Notes: generated from the sequence alone by a model not told the origin. 23,013 bases of DNA from an uncultured Candidatus Saccharibacteria bacterium (GCA_938046115.1 CALIXX010000006.1:1-23013), one strand, 5' to 3'. Numbered from the stretch's first letter, positions 8,448 through 14,743 are shown. Program-made: numbers and translations.

Positions 8448-8498
8448 CGCCCACCTCTCGCACCCCTGTACTTTCGAGAGTTGTGCACAGGCGTTTTT
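8448..8498 (+). terminator. Terminator-like hairpin with T-run in the gene-free region
   Basis: CGCC-CAC-CTCTCG pairs with CGAGAG-tt-GTG-caca-GGCG across a 14-nt loop, followed by TTTTTG. It would stop rightward transcription leaving 8153-8447, a stretch in which I see only further small inverted repeats (for example TTGGTT/AACCAA and CTCGA/TCGAG) and no gene. Confidence 0.4.
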
Positions 8499-8670
8499 GT
8501 TGTATATAGTGCAATAATTTTTTGTTCGTTTTTGACTATGCACTGTATGTGACCCCTGTTATTTTCCATTACTTGTGTTGTGTTTATAACACAGATTTTG
8601 AGCGATGTGTGGTCGGTCTGCGTATATGTTCGATGTGGTATTTTTTACGCAAAAATATTGCCAAAAATCG

Positions 8671-8699
8671 TTGACACAAGCAGTTTTCTCCCATATCAT
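8671..8699 (+). promoter_or_regulatory. Promoter of a short RNA
   Basis: TTGACA (8671-8676), exactly 17 nt, then TATCAT (8694-8699): a consensus -35 with a 5/6 -10. The predicted start is near 8706. The next strong signal downstream is an intrinsic terminator, with no gene between. Confidence 0.7.
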
Positions 8700-8705
8700 A
8701 AGGGT

Positions 8706-8804
8706 AGCTTCTGAATAAAAAAATTATGCAGAGGCCAAAAATAAACAAACATACGAAAACTCCACATCCAAAAACAACCACTACTCGCAGGTGGTTGTTT
8801 TTTT
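8706..8804 (+). ncRNA. Candidate small RNA (~100 nt), promoter-to-terminator unit
   Basis: The transcript predicted from the promoter at 8671-8699 runs about 100 nt through an A-rich, mostly unpaired body into the hairpin at 8771-8801 with its T-run. It could be a trans-acting small RNA or an antisense/decoy RNA. A frame of 27 codons starting at 8727 (basic peptide beginning MQRPKINK) reads through the terminator hairpin and has no Shine-Dalgarno, so I do not call it a gene. It converges with tmRNA, and the two would share the terminator. Confidence 0.5.
8771..8804. terminator. Bidirectional intrinsic terminator between small RNA and tmRNA
   Basis: AAAACAACCAC and GTGGTTGTTTT form an 11-bp stem with a 9-nt loop, with T-runs in both directions (TTTTTTT rightward, TTTTT leftward). 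It can end the rightward small RNA and leftward tmRNA transcripts that extend past the mature 3' end at 8938. Confidence 0.85.
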
Positions 8805-8937
8805 GGTGAGAGAGCTTGGCTAGCGCGCGGCCCTTGGCGATACTTCGCAGCAGTGTTTGTGGTTTGTACGTATGCAGCCTCCTGGATTGTGGCGCAATAA
8901 AAAATCGCCCACGCCTGGTGAGCAATCATCTCTTATA

Positions 8938-9335
8938 TGGTGGAGCTGCCGGGTACTGCCCCCGGGTCCGCTTGGTGCCCTCGTATTCGTCTACGAACGT
9001 AGGTTTGTTTGCGTGTTTGACAACGCGAGGCCGATCAGAAACAAACCAAAAATACAGCCTATCGTTGCGCGGTATATGTCCTCTCCTCGTGCCGCTGCCA
9101 CCAGGAGAGCAAGCAACATAGCTATGACACTATGAAATGCCCTGTTGCCATGCACCTCATAGCGATCGCCAGACTAAGCGGCGAGTGCAGCCGCGGTATT
9201 GGGAGCGAAGATCTCCTCAACACTGCGGAGTGCTGCTGCAACTTTATTTTTTGCAGTTATATCTATGCGTGTCGTGCATATCCGATTCGCAGAATACAAT
9301 GACAAAGTCCAAACGTCGAACGCTATATCAGCCCC
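8938..9335 (-). ncRNA. ssrA: tmRNA (one-piece transfer-messenger RNA)
   Basis: About 398 nt. It rescues stalled ribosomes with SmpB. The acceptor stem pairs GGGGCUG with CAGCUCC and ends in encoded ACCA; the third pair is G-U, the alanine identity element for AlaRS. The conserved UUCGACG follows the D-loop. Helix P2 is visible as CGUUUGG/CCAAGCG plus GUAUUC/GAAUAC. A tag frame starts at GCA (9239) and ends ...AALAA-stop (9174). Downstream pseudoknot helices include CTCTCC/GGAGAG and GGTTTGTTT/AAACAAACC. Odd points: the T-stem CCGGG/CCCGG closes a 7-nt loop GGCAGUA instead of UUCRANY, and the D-loop GG is AGCG here. Permuted two-piece tmRNA is excluded because both ends are in normal order. 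Confidence 0.95.
9174..9239 (-). other. tmRNA tag reading frame (21 codons plus TAG)
   Basis: The resume codon is GCA after AAAGTT, comparable to TAGTC-GCA in E. coli. The tag starts with three alanines, then LRSVEEIFAPNT, and ends AAALAA before TAG. The C-terminal ALAA is the usual ClpXP degron end. At 21 residues it is longer than the 10-residue E. coli tag. Confidence 0.9.
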
Positions 9336-9347
9336 ACGTCTGTACAT

Positions 9348-9356
9348 ATTATAGCA
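9348..9356 (-). promoter_or_regulatory. Extended -10 promoter of tmRNA
   Basis: TGC directly followed by TATAAT (9348-9353) on the minus strand. The predicted start is near 9341, leaving a short 5' leader for RNase P to remove before GGGGCUG at 9335. No -35 is evident. The rest of 9354-9564 shows only a weak hairpin (AGCGC/GCGCT near 9460-9490 with CTTTTTCT) and no gene. Confidence 0.75.
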
Positions 9357-9564
9357 CGATTTTGCTCATGTATAACCCCCCGTAGCTTGGATCTTGCAAC
9401 TATGAGCAACATGAGGTTGGCTTTCTTGGAGAGGTTTAAGCTCCAGATTATCTCACAGCGCCAAAGTGCCCTCATCTCCATCGCAGCGCTCTTTTTCTCA
9501 TCTCTGTATACAGCATCGTATTCTCATAGATTCGTGAGCTCATGCAAACTCATACGAAAACAAT

Positions 9565-9593
9565 TTGCACAGACCCCGCCAATATGCTTAACT
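9565..9593 (+). promoter_or_regulatory. Promoter of comM (3-nt leader predicted)
   Basis: TTGCAC (9565-9570), 17 nt, TTAACT (9588-9593) preceded by TGC. The predicted start at about 9600 is 3 nt before the ATG. No Shine-Dalgarno is present. A nearer TATAGA (9593-9598) is too close to the ATG to be the -10. Confidence 0.5.
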
Positions 9594-9602
9594 ATAGACA
9601 GC

Positions 9603-11138
9603 ATGAACAAAGTCGCAAAAATCAGGTCGGTTGCACCCGTGGGGTTCGCTGGCCATATGATTGACGTCGAGAGCGACATGACGAAGGGTCTGCCCGCCCT
9701 GCAGATCGTTGGCCTGGGCAACAAAGCCATCGACGAAGCACGCGAACGAGTGCGCAGCGCCATCACCAACTCCCTGCTGGAATATCCGGCTCAGCGCATC
9801 ACCATCAATCTCGCACCAGCCGAGCTGCCCAAGGATGGCACACACTACGACTTGCCGATTGCCCTTGCCCTCCTCACCAGCAGTGGCCAGCTCCGGCCCG
9901 AGCAAGTGGCTGGGGCGGTCTTTGCTGGTGAGTTGGCACTTGATGGCACACTCCGCCCAGTCAAAGGTGCCATTACCATTGCCGAAGCAGCTCGTGATAA
10001 TAATTACAACACTGTCTATTTGCCCACAGAGAATCTCGCCCAAGCTTCCCTCGTATCAGGGGTGACGCTCTATGGTGTACCAGATCTTACAACACTCTTC
10101 CTCCATCTCAAAGGCGAAAAACTGCTACCAATCTACCAGCCACCACCCACTGATGATAAACCAACAACACCCGCATCATCACCCCTGCTCGACGATATCT
10201 ACGGCCAGGCCCAAGCCAAGCGCGCCCTCACCATCGCCGCAGCGGGCCACCACAACATCCTCTTCACTGGGCCGCCCGGCACCGGCAAGTCGATGCTGGC
10301 CAAGACGTTGCCCAGCCTCTTGCCACCCCTGACCCCAGATGAACAGCTGGCCGTGACGAAGCTGCACAGCCTAGCTGGTCTCTCGCTCGACCAAAGCGTC
10401 CAAGCGCGGCCATTTCGGGCGCCGCACCACACAGCCAGCCGCGCATCGCTGATTGGCGGTGGGTCGGTGCCGCAGCCTGGCGAAGTGAGCTTGGCCCACC
10501 TGGGCGTGCTCTTCCTTGATGAGCTGCCCGAATATCCACGCACGACGCTTGAGGTATTGCGCCAGCCACTTGAGGACACAACAGTGACGGTCACCCGAGC
10601 ACGAGGGCGTGCCACCTACCCGGCCGATTTTATGCTGGTGGCCACCATGAACCCCTGCCCCTGTGGCTACTATGGCGACCCAACACACGCCTGCACCTGC
10701 AGCAGCACGCAAATTATCGCCTACCAGAAGCGTTTGTCGGGGCCACTGATGGATCGGATCGATATGATCATCCCCGTCAATCGCATCCCTAATGAGCAAC
10801 TGCTCTCACACCGCACCACCACCGATCACGAGCAGCGCCATGCGATAGCCACCATTTCTACCGCCATCCACGCTCAAGCCGCCCGCTACGGTGGCAGCGC
10901 TATGCGCAATAGCCGCCTCAGCTCGGCCCAGGTGCGGCGCTCTATCCCACTCTCGCCAGAAGTCAAGCAGTTCCTCGATGCTGCCAGCACCAAGCTTGGC
11001 CTCAGCCCGCGCGGTTACTTCAAAGTCATCAAGGTAGCCCAGACCATTGCCGATCTTGACGAAGCGCCGCACATCACCATCGCTCACATCTCCGAGGCGT
11101 TGCAATATCGACAACCAGCACCTGTCAAAACGTTGTAA
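9603..11138 (+). CDS. comM: ComM/YifB family Mg-chelatase-like AAA+ ATPase
   Basis: 511 residues. ComM is a hexameric AAA+ helicase that promotes branch migration during recombination of incoming DNA in natural transformation, which fits a lineage thought to take up DNA. The N-terminal ChlI domain (about 1-170) has GFAGHMIDVE, GLPALQIVGL and LPKDGTHYDLPIALALL. Walker A GPPGTGKS is at 223-230, and Walker B in LGVLFLDELPEYPR. The Cys cluster CPCGYYGDPTHACTC is typical of YifB proteins, then SGPLMDRIDM with the arginine finger. The start is the ATG at 9603, where family homology begins (MNKVAKIRSVAPVGF). The upstream 72-codon open extension has no family similarity. Confidence 0.95.
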   Translation: MNKVAKIRSVAPVGFAGHMIDVESDMTKGLPALQIVGLGNKAIDEARERVRSAITNSLLEYPAQRITINLAPAELPKDGTHYDLPIALALLTSSGQLRPEQVAGAVFAGELALDGTLRPVKGAITIAEAARDNNYNTVYLPTENLAQASLVSGVTLYGVPDLTTLFLHLKGEKLLPIYQPPPTDDKPTTPASSPLLDDIYGQAQAKRALTIAAAGHHNILFTGPPGTGKSMLAKTLPSLLPPLTPDEQLAVTKLHSLAGLSLDQSVQARPFRAPHHTASRASLIGGGSVPQPGEVSLAHLGVLFLDELPEYPRTTLEVLRQPLEDTTVTVTRARGRATYPADFMLVATMNPCPCGYYGDPTHACTCSSTQIIAYQKRLSGPLMDRIDMIIPVNRIPNEQLLSHRTTTDHEQRHAIATISTAIHAQAARYGGSAMRNSRLSSAQVRRSIPLSPEVKQFLDAASTKLGLSPRGYFKVIKVAQTIADLDEAPHITIAHISEALQYRQPAPVKTL

Positions 11139-11228
11139 AAATATCGTCGTATACTTTACATCACATTCTACCTCTGTAATTCCTCATATATCAATGAAAT
11201 ATTGGTAACTACGTGTGATTTACAACAT

Positions 11229-11258
11229 TTGACAGATTCCTCGTCAACCCGCCATACT
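11229..11258 (+). promoter_or_regulatory. Promoter giving a leaderless transcript of the 11265 gene
   Basis: TTGACA (11229-11234), 18 nt, CATACT (11253-11258), six nucleotides, ATG. The conventional +1 falls on the A of the start codon. No Shine-Dalgarno is seen. Confidence 0.75.
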
Positions 11259-11264
11259 AGAGCC

Positions 11265-11798
11265 ATGCAAGCAAACTACTCCAACCAACCCCTCCACTAC
11301 CCTACTCCAGGCCAATCAGCGATCTTCCTCGCTGGCCCCACACCACGCTTCGATGAAGCATCGCAGCAGCTCATCTCTGCATCGTGGCGACCCGAAGCCG
11401 TGCGGATCTTTGCGAGGCTGGGCTACGAGGGGATCGTCTACGCGCCAGAGAACCATGATGCCTCGCCCCAGCGCGAGCTCGATCTCCTCAAGCAAGCACG
11501 GTGGGAGTGGGAGGCGCTCGACGCAGCAACGGTGGTACTCTTCTGGGTACCACGAGTAATCGACCGGTCGCTACCCACACTGGGTATGCCCGCCTTTACC
11601 ACCAATGTAGAATTTGGCTTCCATATCGGCAAGAACCCCGCCAAGGTCGTCTACGGCCATCCAGAGGGCGCACCCAAGACGCGCTACCTCGACGCGCTCT
11701 ACACCGAGCACACTGGGCGGCAGCCAGGCACAACACTCGAAGAGACAATCACACAGGCAATTGCCTGCGCCAAGGCGCTGCAAGCGCAGGATAATTAG
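11265..11798 (+). CDS. Nucleoside 2-deoxyribosyltransferase-like protein
   Basis: 177 residues. It resembles the Nuc_deoxyrib_tr2 group: AIFLAGPTPR at the N-terminus (glycine-rich nucleotide/sugar pocket), PENHDASPQRELDLLKQARWEWEALDAATVVLFWVPR (about 67-103, written in part; the acidic residue before the tryptophans is typical) and TTNVEFGFHIGK (about 115-126) with the probable nucleophile Glu. Enzymes of this fold transfer deoxyribose between bases or hydrolyse nucleotide N-glycosidic bonds in salvage. The exact substrate cannot be read. The start at ATG 11265 is fixed by the promoter, whose +1 coincides with it. It stands alone downstream of comM. Confidence 0.82.
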   Translation: MQANYSNQPLHYPTPGQSAIFLAGPTPRFDEASQQLISASWRPEAVRIFARLGYEGIVYAPENHDASPQRELDLLKQARWEWEALDAATVVLFWVPRVIDRSLPTLGMPAFTTNVEFGFHIGKNPAKVVYGHPEGAPKTRYLDALYTEHTGRQPGTTLEETITQAIACAKALQAQDN

Positions 11799-11987
11799 CC
11801 GCTCATCTTCTGTCTCATCACGTATGTTTTCTCACATTCACCCTCTCTATATTCCCTCTGATAGAGTGTGAAGCTCCTTATCAATAATCTCGCAAAGCCA
11901 GGGAGTCTCATACTCGTAGCACCCCACCCATAGCGCCTACTAACGCGCAATCACCGCGAAAAATCACCAAACTGCAGCATATTTTAT

Positions 11988-12016
11988 TTGCCTTTTGCGG
12001 CGACATCTGGTAAACT
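11988..12016 (+). promoter_or_regulatory. Promoter of the infC-rpmI-rplT operon
   Basis: TTGCCT (11988-11993), 17 nt, TAAACT (12011-12016). The predicted start is near 12023, with a 38-nt leader ending in AAAGGAGAG. Between the previous gene (11798) and this promoter I see only a modest hairpin CTCTAT/ATAGAG near 11850-11870. Confidence 0.65.
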
Positions 12017-12060
12017 TTTGGGGAGTCAATTCGTTTTAAGCTCAAGCAAAGGAGAGCACA

Positions 12061-12567
12061 ATCAAATCAACCACCCGCATCAACGAAGCCATCCGTGCAC
12101 GAGAGGTGCGCGTCATTGGCGAAAGCGGCGAACAACTTGGCATCATGAGCCGGCAGGCAGCCCTGGATAAGGCGCGGCAAGCTGGCGTAGACTTGGTGGA
12201 GTTTTCGCCCAATGCTAACCCACCCGTTGTGAAGATCATCGATTGGGGCAAATATCAGTACCAGAAGATGAAGGAGCAGCAGCGCAACCGGCGAAGCAAC
12301 AAAGCCAATGAGCTCAAGCAGATGCGTTTTGGCCTAAAGATTGGCGCTAATGATCTGGAAATCAAGCTACGCAAGATTCGCAAATTCCTGGCTGAGGGGC
12401 ACAAGGTCAAGGTTTTGATCTTTTTCCGCGGCCGCGAGATGGCGCATCGTGAGCTTGGCTACAACCTCATTAGCCAGGTCGTCTCCGCCCTTGAGGACGA
12501 AGCGATTGTCGAGCAAAAACCACTGATGGCTGGGCGCAACCTCAGCATCGTAATAAGGAGTAAGTAA
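12061..12567 (+). CDS. infC: Translation initiation factor IF-3, probable AUC start codon
   Basis: 168 residues when read from ATC at 12061. IF-3 binds the 30S subunit, prevents 50S joining and proofreads the start codon. The N-domain signature TTRINEAIRAREVRVIGESG is followed by GEQLGIMS and GVDLVEFSPNANPPVVKIIDWGKYQYQ. The linker and C-domain have KQMRFGLKIGANDLEIKLRKIRKFL and GREMAHRELGYNL. The first ATG/GTG in frame (12106) would remove the conserved RINEAIRA. GGAG at 12051-12054 sits 6 nt before an ATC codon (IKSTTRINEAIR). Non-canonical AUU/AUC/AUA starts in infC are known to give autoregulation by IF-3. It overlaps rpmI by one base (TAATG). Confidence 0.95.
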   Translation: MKSTTRINEAIRAREVRVIGESGEQLGIMSRQAALDKARQAGVDLVEFSPNANPPVVKIIDWGKYQYQKMKEQQRNRRSNKANELKQMRFGLKIGANDLEIKLRKIRKFLAEGHKVKVLIFFRGREMAHRELGYNLISQVVSALEDEAIVEQKPLMAGRNLSIVIRSK

Positions 12568-12761
12568 TGCCAAAACTCAAGACCCACAAGGGCACTGCTA
12601 AGCGCATTAAGCTAACCAGTACCGGCAAACTGACCCGTCGGCGTGCCTTCGGGAACCACATGCTCTCCAAGAAGAGCAAGTCGCGCAAGCGCAATATCAA
12701 CACCCCTGCTACCATCACTGGTGGTATGGCCAAAAATGCTAAACGAGCCTTAGGAGTCTAA
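12567..12761 (+). CDS. rpmI: 50S ribosomal protein L35
   Basis: 64 residues, the usual size. MPKLKTHKGTAKRIKLTSTGKL is the standard L35 start (KTHKGTAKR), followed by a very basic RRRAFGNHMLSKKSKSRKRN. Its start overlaps the infC stop as TAATG, and AAGGAG in the infC end supplies the ribosome site, so translation is coupled. It sits in the classic infC-rpmI-rplT order. Confidence 0.97.
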   Translation: MPKLKTHKGTAKRIKLTSTGKLTRRRAFGNHMLSKKSKSRKRNINTPATITGGMAKNAKRALGV

Positions 12762-12764
12762 CAT

Positions 12765-13112
12765 ATGCGCGTCAAACGAGGAACAACCGCCCACGCTCGC
12801 CACGCCAAGATGCTGCGAGCTGCCAAAGGAATGCAACACAATCGCACTCGGAGCTTCCGCCTTGCCAAGCAAGGGGTAATCCGTGCCCTGCAATATGCCT
12901 ACCGCGACCGTCGCAATCGCAAGCGCGACCTGCGCCAGTTGTGGATCACTCGCATCAACGCTGCTGCTAGGCAAAATGGTACCACCTATGGCCGCCTGAT
13001 CGCTGATATCAAGGCTGCTGGTGTGGCACTCGACCGCAAGGTCCTCGCCGAGCTAGCCGTCAACGAGCCACAGGCTTTTGCAGCTGTCGTGAAGCACGTC
13101 ACTCGCAAGTAG
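12765..13112 (+). CDS. rplT: 50S ribosomal protein L20
   Basis: 115 residues, full length. MRVKRGTTAHARHAKML matches the L20 N-terminus, followed by KGMQHNRTRSFRLAKQGVIRALQYAYRDRRNRKRDLRQLWITRINAA, the conserved 23S-binding core (quoted here only in its landmarks RDRR, KRDLRQLWI and RINAA). It starts 3 nt after rpmI with TTAGGAG upstream. In other bacteria L20 represses this operon by binding its mRNA; the short leader here shows no obvious L20 pseudoknot. Confidence 0.97.
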   Translation: MRVKRGTTAHARHAKMLRAAKGMQHNRTRSFRLAKQGVIRALQYAYRDRRNRKRDLRQLWITRINAAARQNGTTYGRLIADIKAAGVALDRKVLAELAVNEPQAFAAVVKHVTRK

Positions 13113-13139
13113 TGTAGCAATTTATACGACGTTGTGAGT

Positions 13140-13175
13140 AATACACACCTCTGTAACAGAGGTGTGTATTTCTAC
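13140..13175 (+). terminator. Terminator of infC-rpmI-rplT
   Basis: A perfect 14-bp stem AATACACACCTCTG/CAGAGGTGTGTATT with a 3-nt loop (13140-13170), then TCTACTT. Its U-run is short but the stem is very stable. Lies between convergent rplT and rnpB. Confidence 0.85.
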
Positions 13176-13223
13176 TTGCCCAGCCGCTAGCCTCCAGTTA
13201 TTTTCTTGTTCAGCGAGGAGGTT

Positions 13224-13255
13224 GCAAGAAATAGCAAAGCTCCAAAGCTGGAGCT
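13224..13255 (-). terminator. Probable terminator of RNase P RNA transcript
   Basis: On the minus strand AGCTCCA-GCTT-TGGAGCT (13238-13255) is followed by TTTGCTATTTCTT. It lies 17 nt beyond the mature 3' end of rnpB. Confidence 0.6.
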
Positions 13256-13271
13256 AACACATCATACCATA

Positions 13272-13638
13272 AAGCAGCCTATCGATAAGCCGGGTTCTGT
13301 CGTGGATGATCATCTATCTAGTTTGCAAATTGCTCTGCAAATCGAGCGGTTAGCGATAGCCACAAGCGGATCACTCATCCGTGGCTATCTCCTTGCAGCC
13401 AACAGGGTTTACCTCCGCGGCATGTCACCATGCAGCGCTGTGAGCTCTTACCTCACTCCTTTCACCCTTACCCCGCTACTAGAGCGCTACTGCGCGCAAG
13501 CATTGGTGTTGCGGAGCGGTATCGTTTCTGTGGCACTTTCCCTAGGGTTGCCCCCGGTCGCCGTTAGCGACTGTCGTATCCTGTGCTGCCCGGACTTTCC
13601 TCTTGCTAGGTCGCAAGCGATCATCTAATAGACTGCCT
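13272..13638 (-). ncRNA. rnpB: RNase P RNA (bacterial type A)
   Basis: About 367 nt. Catalytic RNA for tRNA (and tmRNA) 5' maturation. On the minus strand the conserved 5' motif GAGGAAAGTCCGGGC and the 3' motif ACAGAACCCGGCTTA are both present (P4 strands). Helix P1 pairs AGGCAGUCUAU with AUAGGCUGCUU (two G-U), which fixes the ends near 13638 and 13272. Between them are CCGGGGGCAACCCUAGGG, GUGCCACAGAAACGAUACCGC and the GGGUAAGGGUGAAAGG region. The 140-codon open frame on the plus strand inside it is a shadow. Confidence 0.97.
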
Positions 13639-13642
13639 CCCT

Positions 13643-13651
13643 ATTATAGCA
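13643..13651 (-). promoter_or_regulatory. Extended -10 promoter of rnpB
   Basis: TGC followed by TATAAT (13643-13648) on the minus strand. Predicted start 13636-13637, at the first pairs of helix P1. No -35 is apparent. Confidence 0.75.
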
Positions 13652-13692
13652 TAAGGGATTTATGACGAGTGAGCACAATACTCTCAACCATC

Positions 13693-13841
13693 AAAAAATC
13701 CCAGACTCACCCCAGGCGCTTGATATTCCCCTGCATGATGCAAGGTGGGTTTCCTCATCCATACCCACGGGTACGGTGAATATTGGAATCCCTATCATAT
13801 GATGTTAGGAAAATCATACACGCCCGATATTTGTCTGGGAC
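13693..13841 (-). ncRNA. Unassigned 149-nt rod-shaped RNA, 6S-like candidate
   Basis: The predicted start at 13841 begins the closing helix UCCCAGAC/GUCUGGGA (13833-13840 with 13699-13706), and the transcript ends in a U-run (13693-13698). Inside, in order, CGGGCG/CGCCUG (13821-13826/13713-13718), UGAUUUUCC/GGGGAAUAUCA (13808-13816/13721-13731), a large internal bubble, GGGAUUCC/GGAAACCC (13785-13792/13747-13754) and an apical hairpin CCGUACC-CGUG-GGUAUGG (13759-13776). The result is a single rod interrupted by loops, with no reading frame. Size, rod shape, central bubble and own promoter recall 6S RNA, which sequesters sigma-70 holoenzyme. Sequence does not prove it. The SRP RNA apical motif is absent. 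Confidence 0.7.
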
Positions 13842-13847
13842 ACTCTT

Positions 13848-13877
13848 AGTATACCACAGAATGGTAAGCGGCGTCAC
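13848..13877 (-). promoter_or_regulatory. Promoter of the rod-shaped RNA
   Basis: GTGACG (13872-13877), 18 nt, TATACT (13848-13853) with TGG directly before it (extended -10). The +1 seven nucleotides on is position 13841, at the base of the closing helix. Confidence 0.75.
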
Positions 13878-13912
13878 GTTTGCGATGTGGAGATCCTTAC
13901 ACCCTCTTCCTT

Positions 13913-13950
13913 GGTGCTAAACAAGTCAATATCTGCTGAATATTAGCACC
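13913..13950. other. Hairpin in the gene-free stretch before the M50 protease gene
   Basis: GGTGCTAA (13913-13920) and TTAGCACC (13943-13950) pair perfectly, with AATAT/ATATT inside. A weak leftward promoter (TTAGCA, 17 nt, TACAAG) would start transcription near its base, but no terminator follows. Elsewhere in 13878-14101 the only other pattern is a direct repeat ACCAAGCTAG at 14034-14043 and 14063-14072. No gene is seen. Confidence 0.35.
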
Positions 13951-14101
13951 TCTTGTATTGGACGTTTAAAACTCTGCTAATGCTCATAACAGACTCTCAC
14001 CTTTGTACGAGAGGTAGCCTCATTCAATCTCCCACCAAGCTAGCCTACAATCTAAACCCTGTACCAAGCTAGGAAAAAGACAAAAGGCCCAATTCCTACT
14101 C

Positions 14102-14737
14102 CTAGCCAAGCGACACACCAAACACCAGCGAGAAAAGCTGCAAGATACCTCTGATGGCCGCCATCATCACATTACCAATGGCCGAGCTACCAACCAATAC
14201 CAGCACAAAGACCAGCATCACACCGTACTGCTCCACTACCTCCATGCCGCGGCGCACAAACTCCGGCGCCAAAGCATACAGCACGCGCGAACCATCGAGC
14301 GGCGGGATAGGCAGCATATTAAAGACAAAGAAACCAAGATTCACACTCACTGCCGTAGCAAGCAGCGGCTGCACTGCTGGCCCAGCGATCGTCGCATATA
14401 GGCCGAAGCAGATGAAGGCAATGACGAAGTTTGTCAGTGGTCCAGCGAGCCCCACCAGCGCTGCGCCCCATTCGTCACCACGCACTCGCTCGGGGTTGTA
14501 AGGCACTGGCTTAGCCCCACCAAACACTGGTAAGCCCAGCAGCGCCAAGCTCAGTGGCAAAAGGATGGTCAAGAATGGATCAATATGATGCAGTGGATTG
14601 AGCGTCAAACGCCCCTGCTCCTTAGCCGTATCATCGCCCAGCCAGTACGCCACAAAGCCATGCATCGCCTCGTGCAGCGTCATCGAGATAAGAATAACGA
14701 CAAGGACGATAATGAGGTGAGCGATATCAATATGCAT
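14102..14737 (-). CDS. M50-family zinc metalloprotease (site-2 protease homologue)
   Basis: 211 residues. Intramembrane protease fold: the zinc motif HEAMH (HExxH, about 22-26) lies in the first membrane helix. The third-ligand region is in the C-terminal half as NMLPIPPLDGSRVL (about 139-152, with the Asp of PPLDG). It belongs to the short S2P/M50 group without PDZ or CBS domains. Five or six hydrophobic segments. Short M50 proteins cleave membrane-embedded substrates, but the target is unknown. The start is set by a promoter whose +1 is the A of this ATG; there is no Shine-Dalgarno. It diverges from the gene at 14812. Confidence 0.92.
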   Translation of the reverse strand: MHIDIAHLIIVLVVILISMTLHEAMHGFVAYWLGDDTAKEQGRLTLNPLHHIDPFLTILLPLSLALLGLPVFGGAKPVPYNPERVRGDEWGAALVGLAGPLTNFVIAFICFGLYATIAGPAVQPLLATAVSVNLGFFVFNMLPIPPLDGSRVLYALAPEFVRRGMEVVEQYGVMLVFVLVLVGSSAIGNVMMAAIRGILQLFSLVFGVSLG

Positions 14738-14743
14738 TTCTTT

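Noticed and set aside
8727..8810. 27-codon basic peptide inside the short RNA
   Set aside because: No Shine-Dalgarno, and it reads through the terminator hairpin, whose stem alone explains its sequence.
8816..9385. Several plus-strand frames of 80-100 codons
   Set aside because: All lie over tmRNA on the other strand.
9387..9602. 72-codon N-terminal extension of comM
   Set aside because: Family homology starts at the ATG at 9603; the extension has no similarity and contains the promoter.
13206..13628. 140-codon open frame on the plus strand
   Set aside because: It lies on the opposite strand of RNase P RNA, whose conserved motifs and P1 helix account for the sequence.
13693..13841. SRP 4.5S RNA as identity of the rod-shaped RNA
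   Set aside because: The apical GGAA-type loop and the conserved GGUCAGG/AGCAGCC internal loop of SRP RNA are absent.
14013..14029. tRNA-like 3' end (CATTCAATCTCCCACCA)
   Set aside because: No T-stem, acceptor or anticodon arms can be formed around it; no tRNA gene was found in the window.
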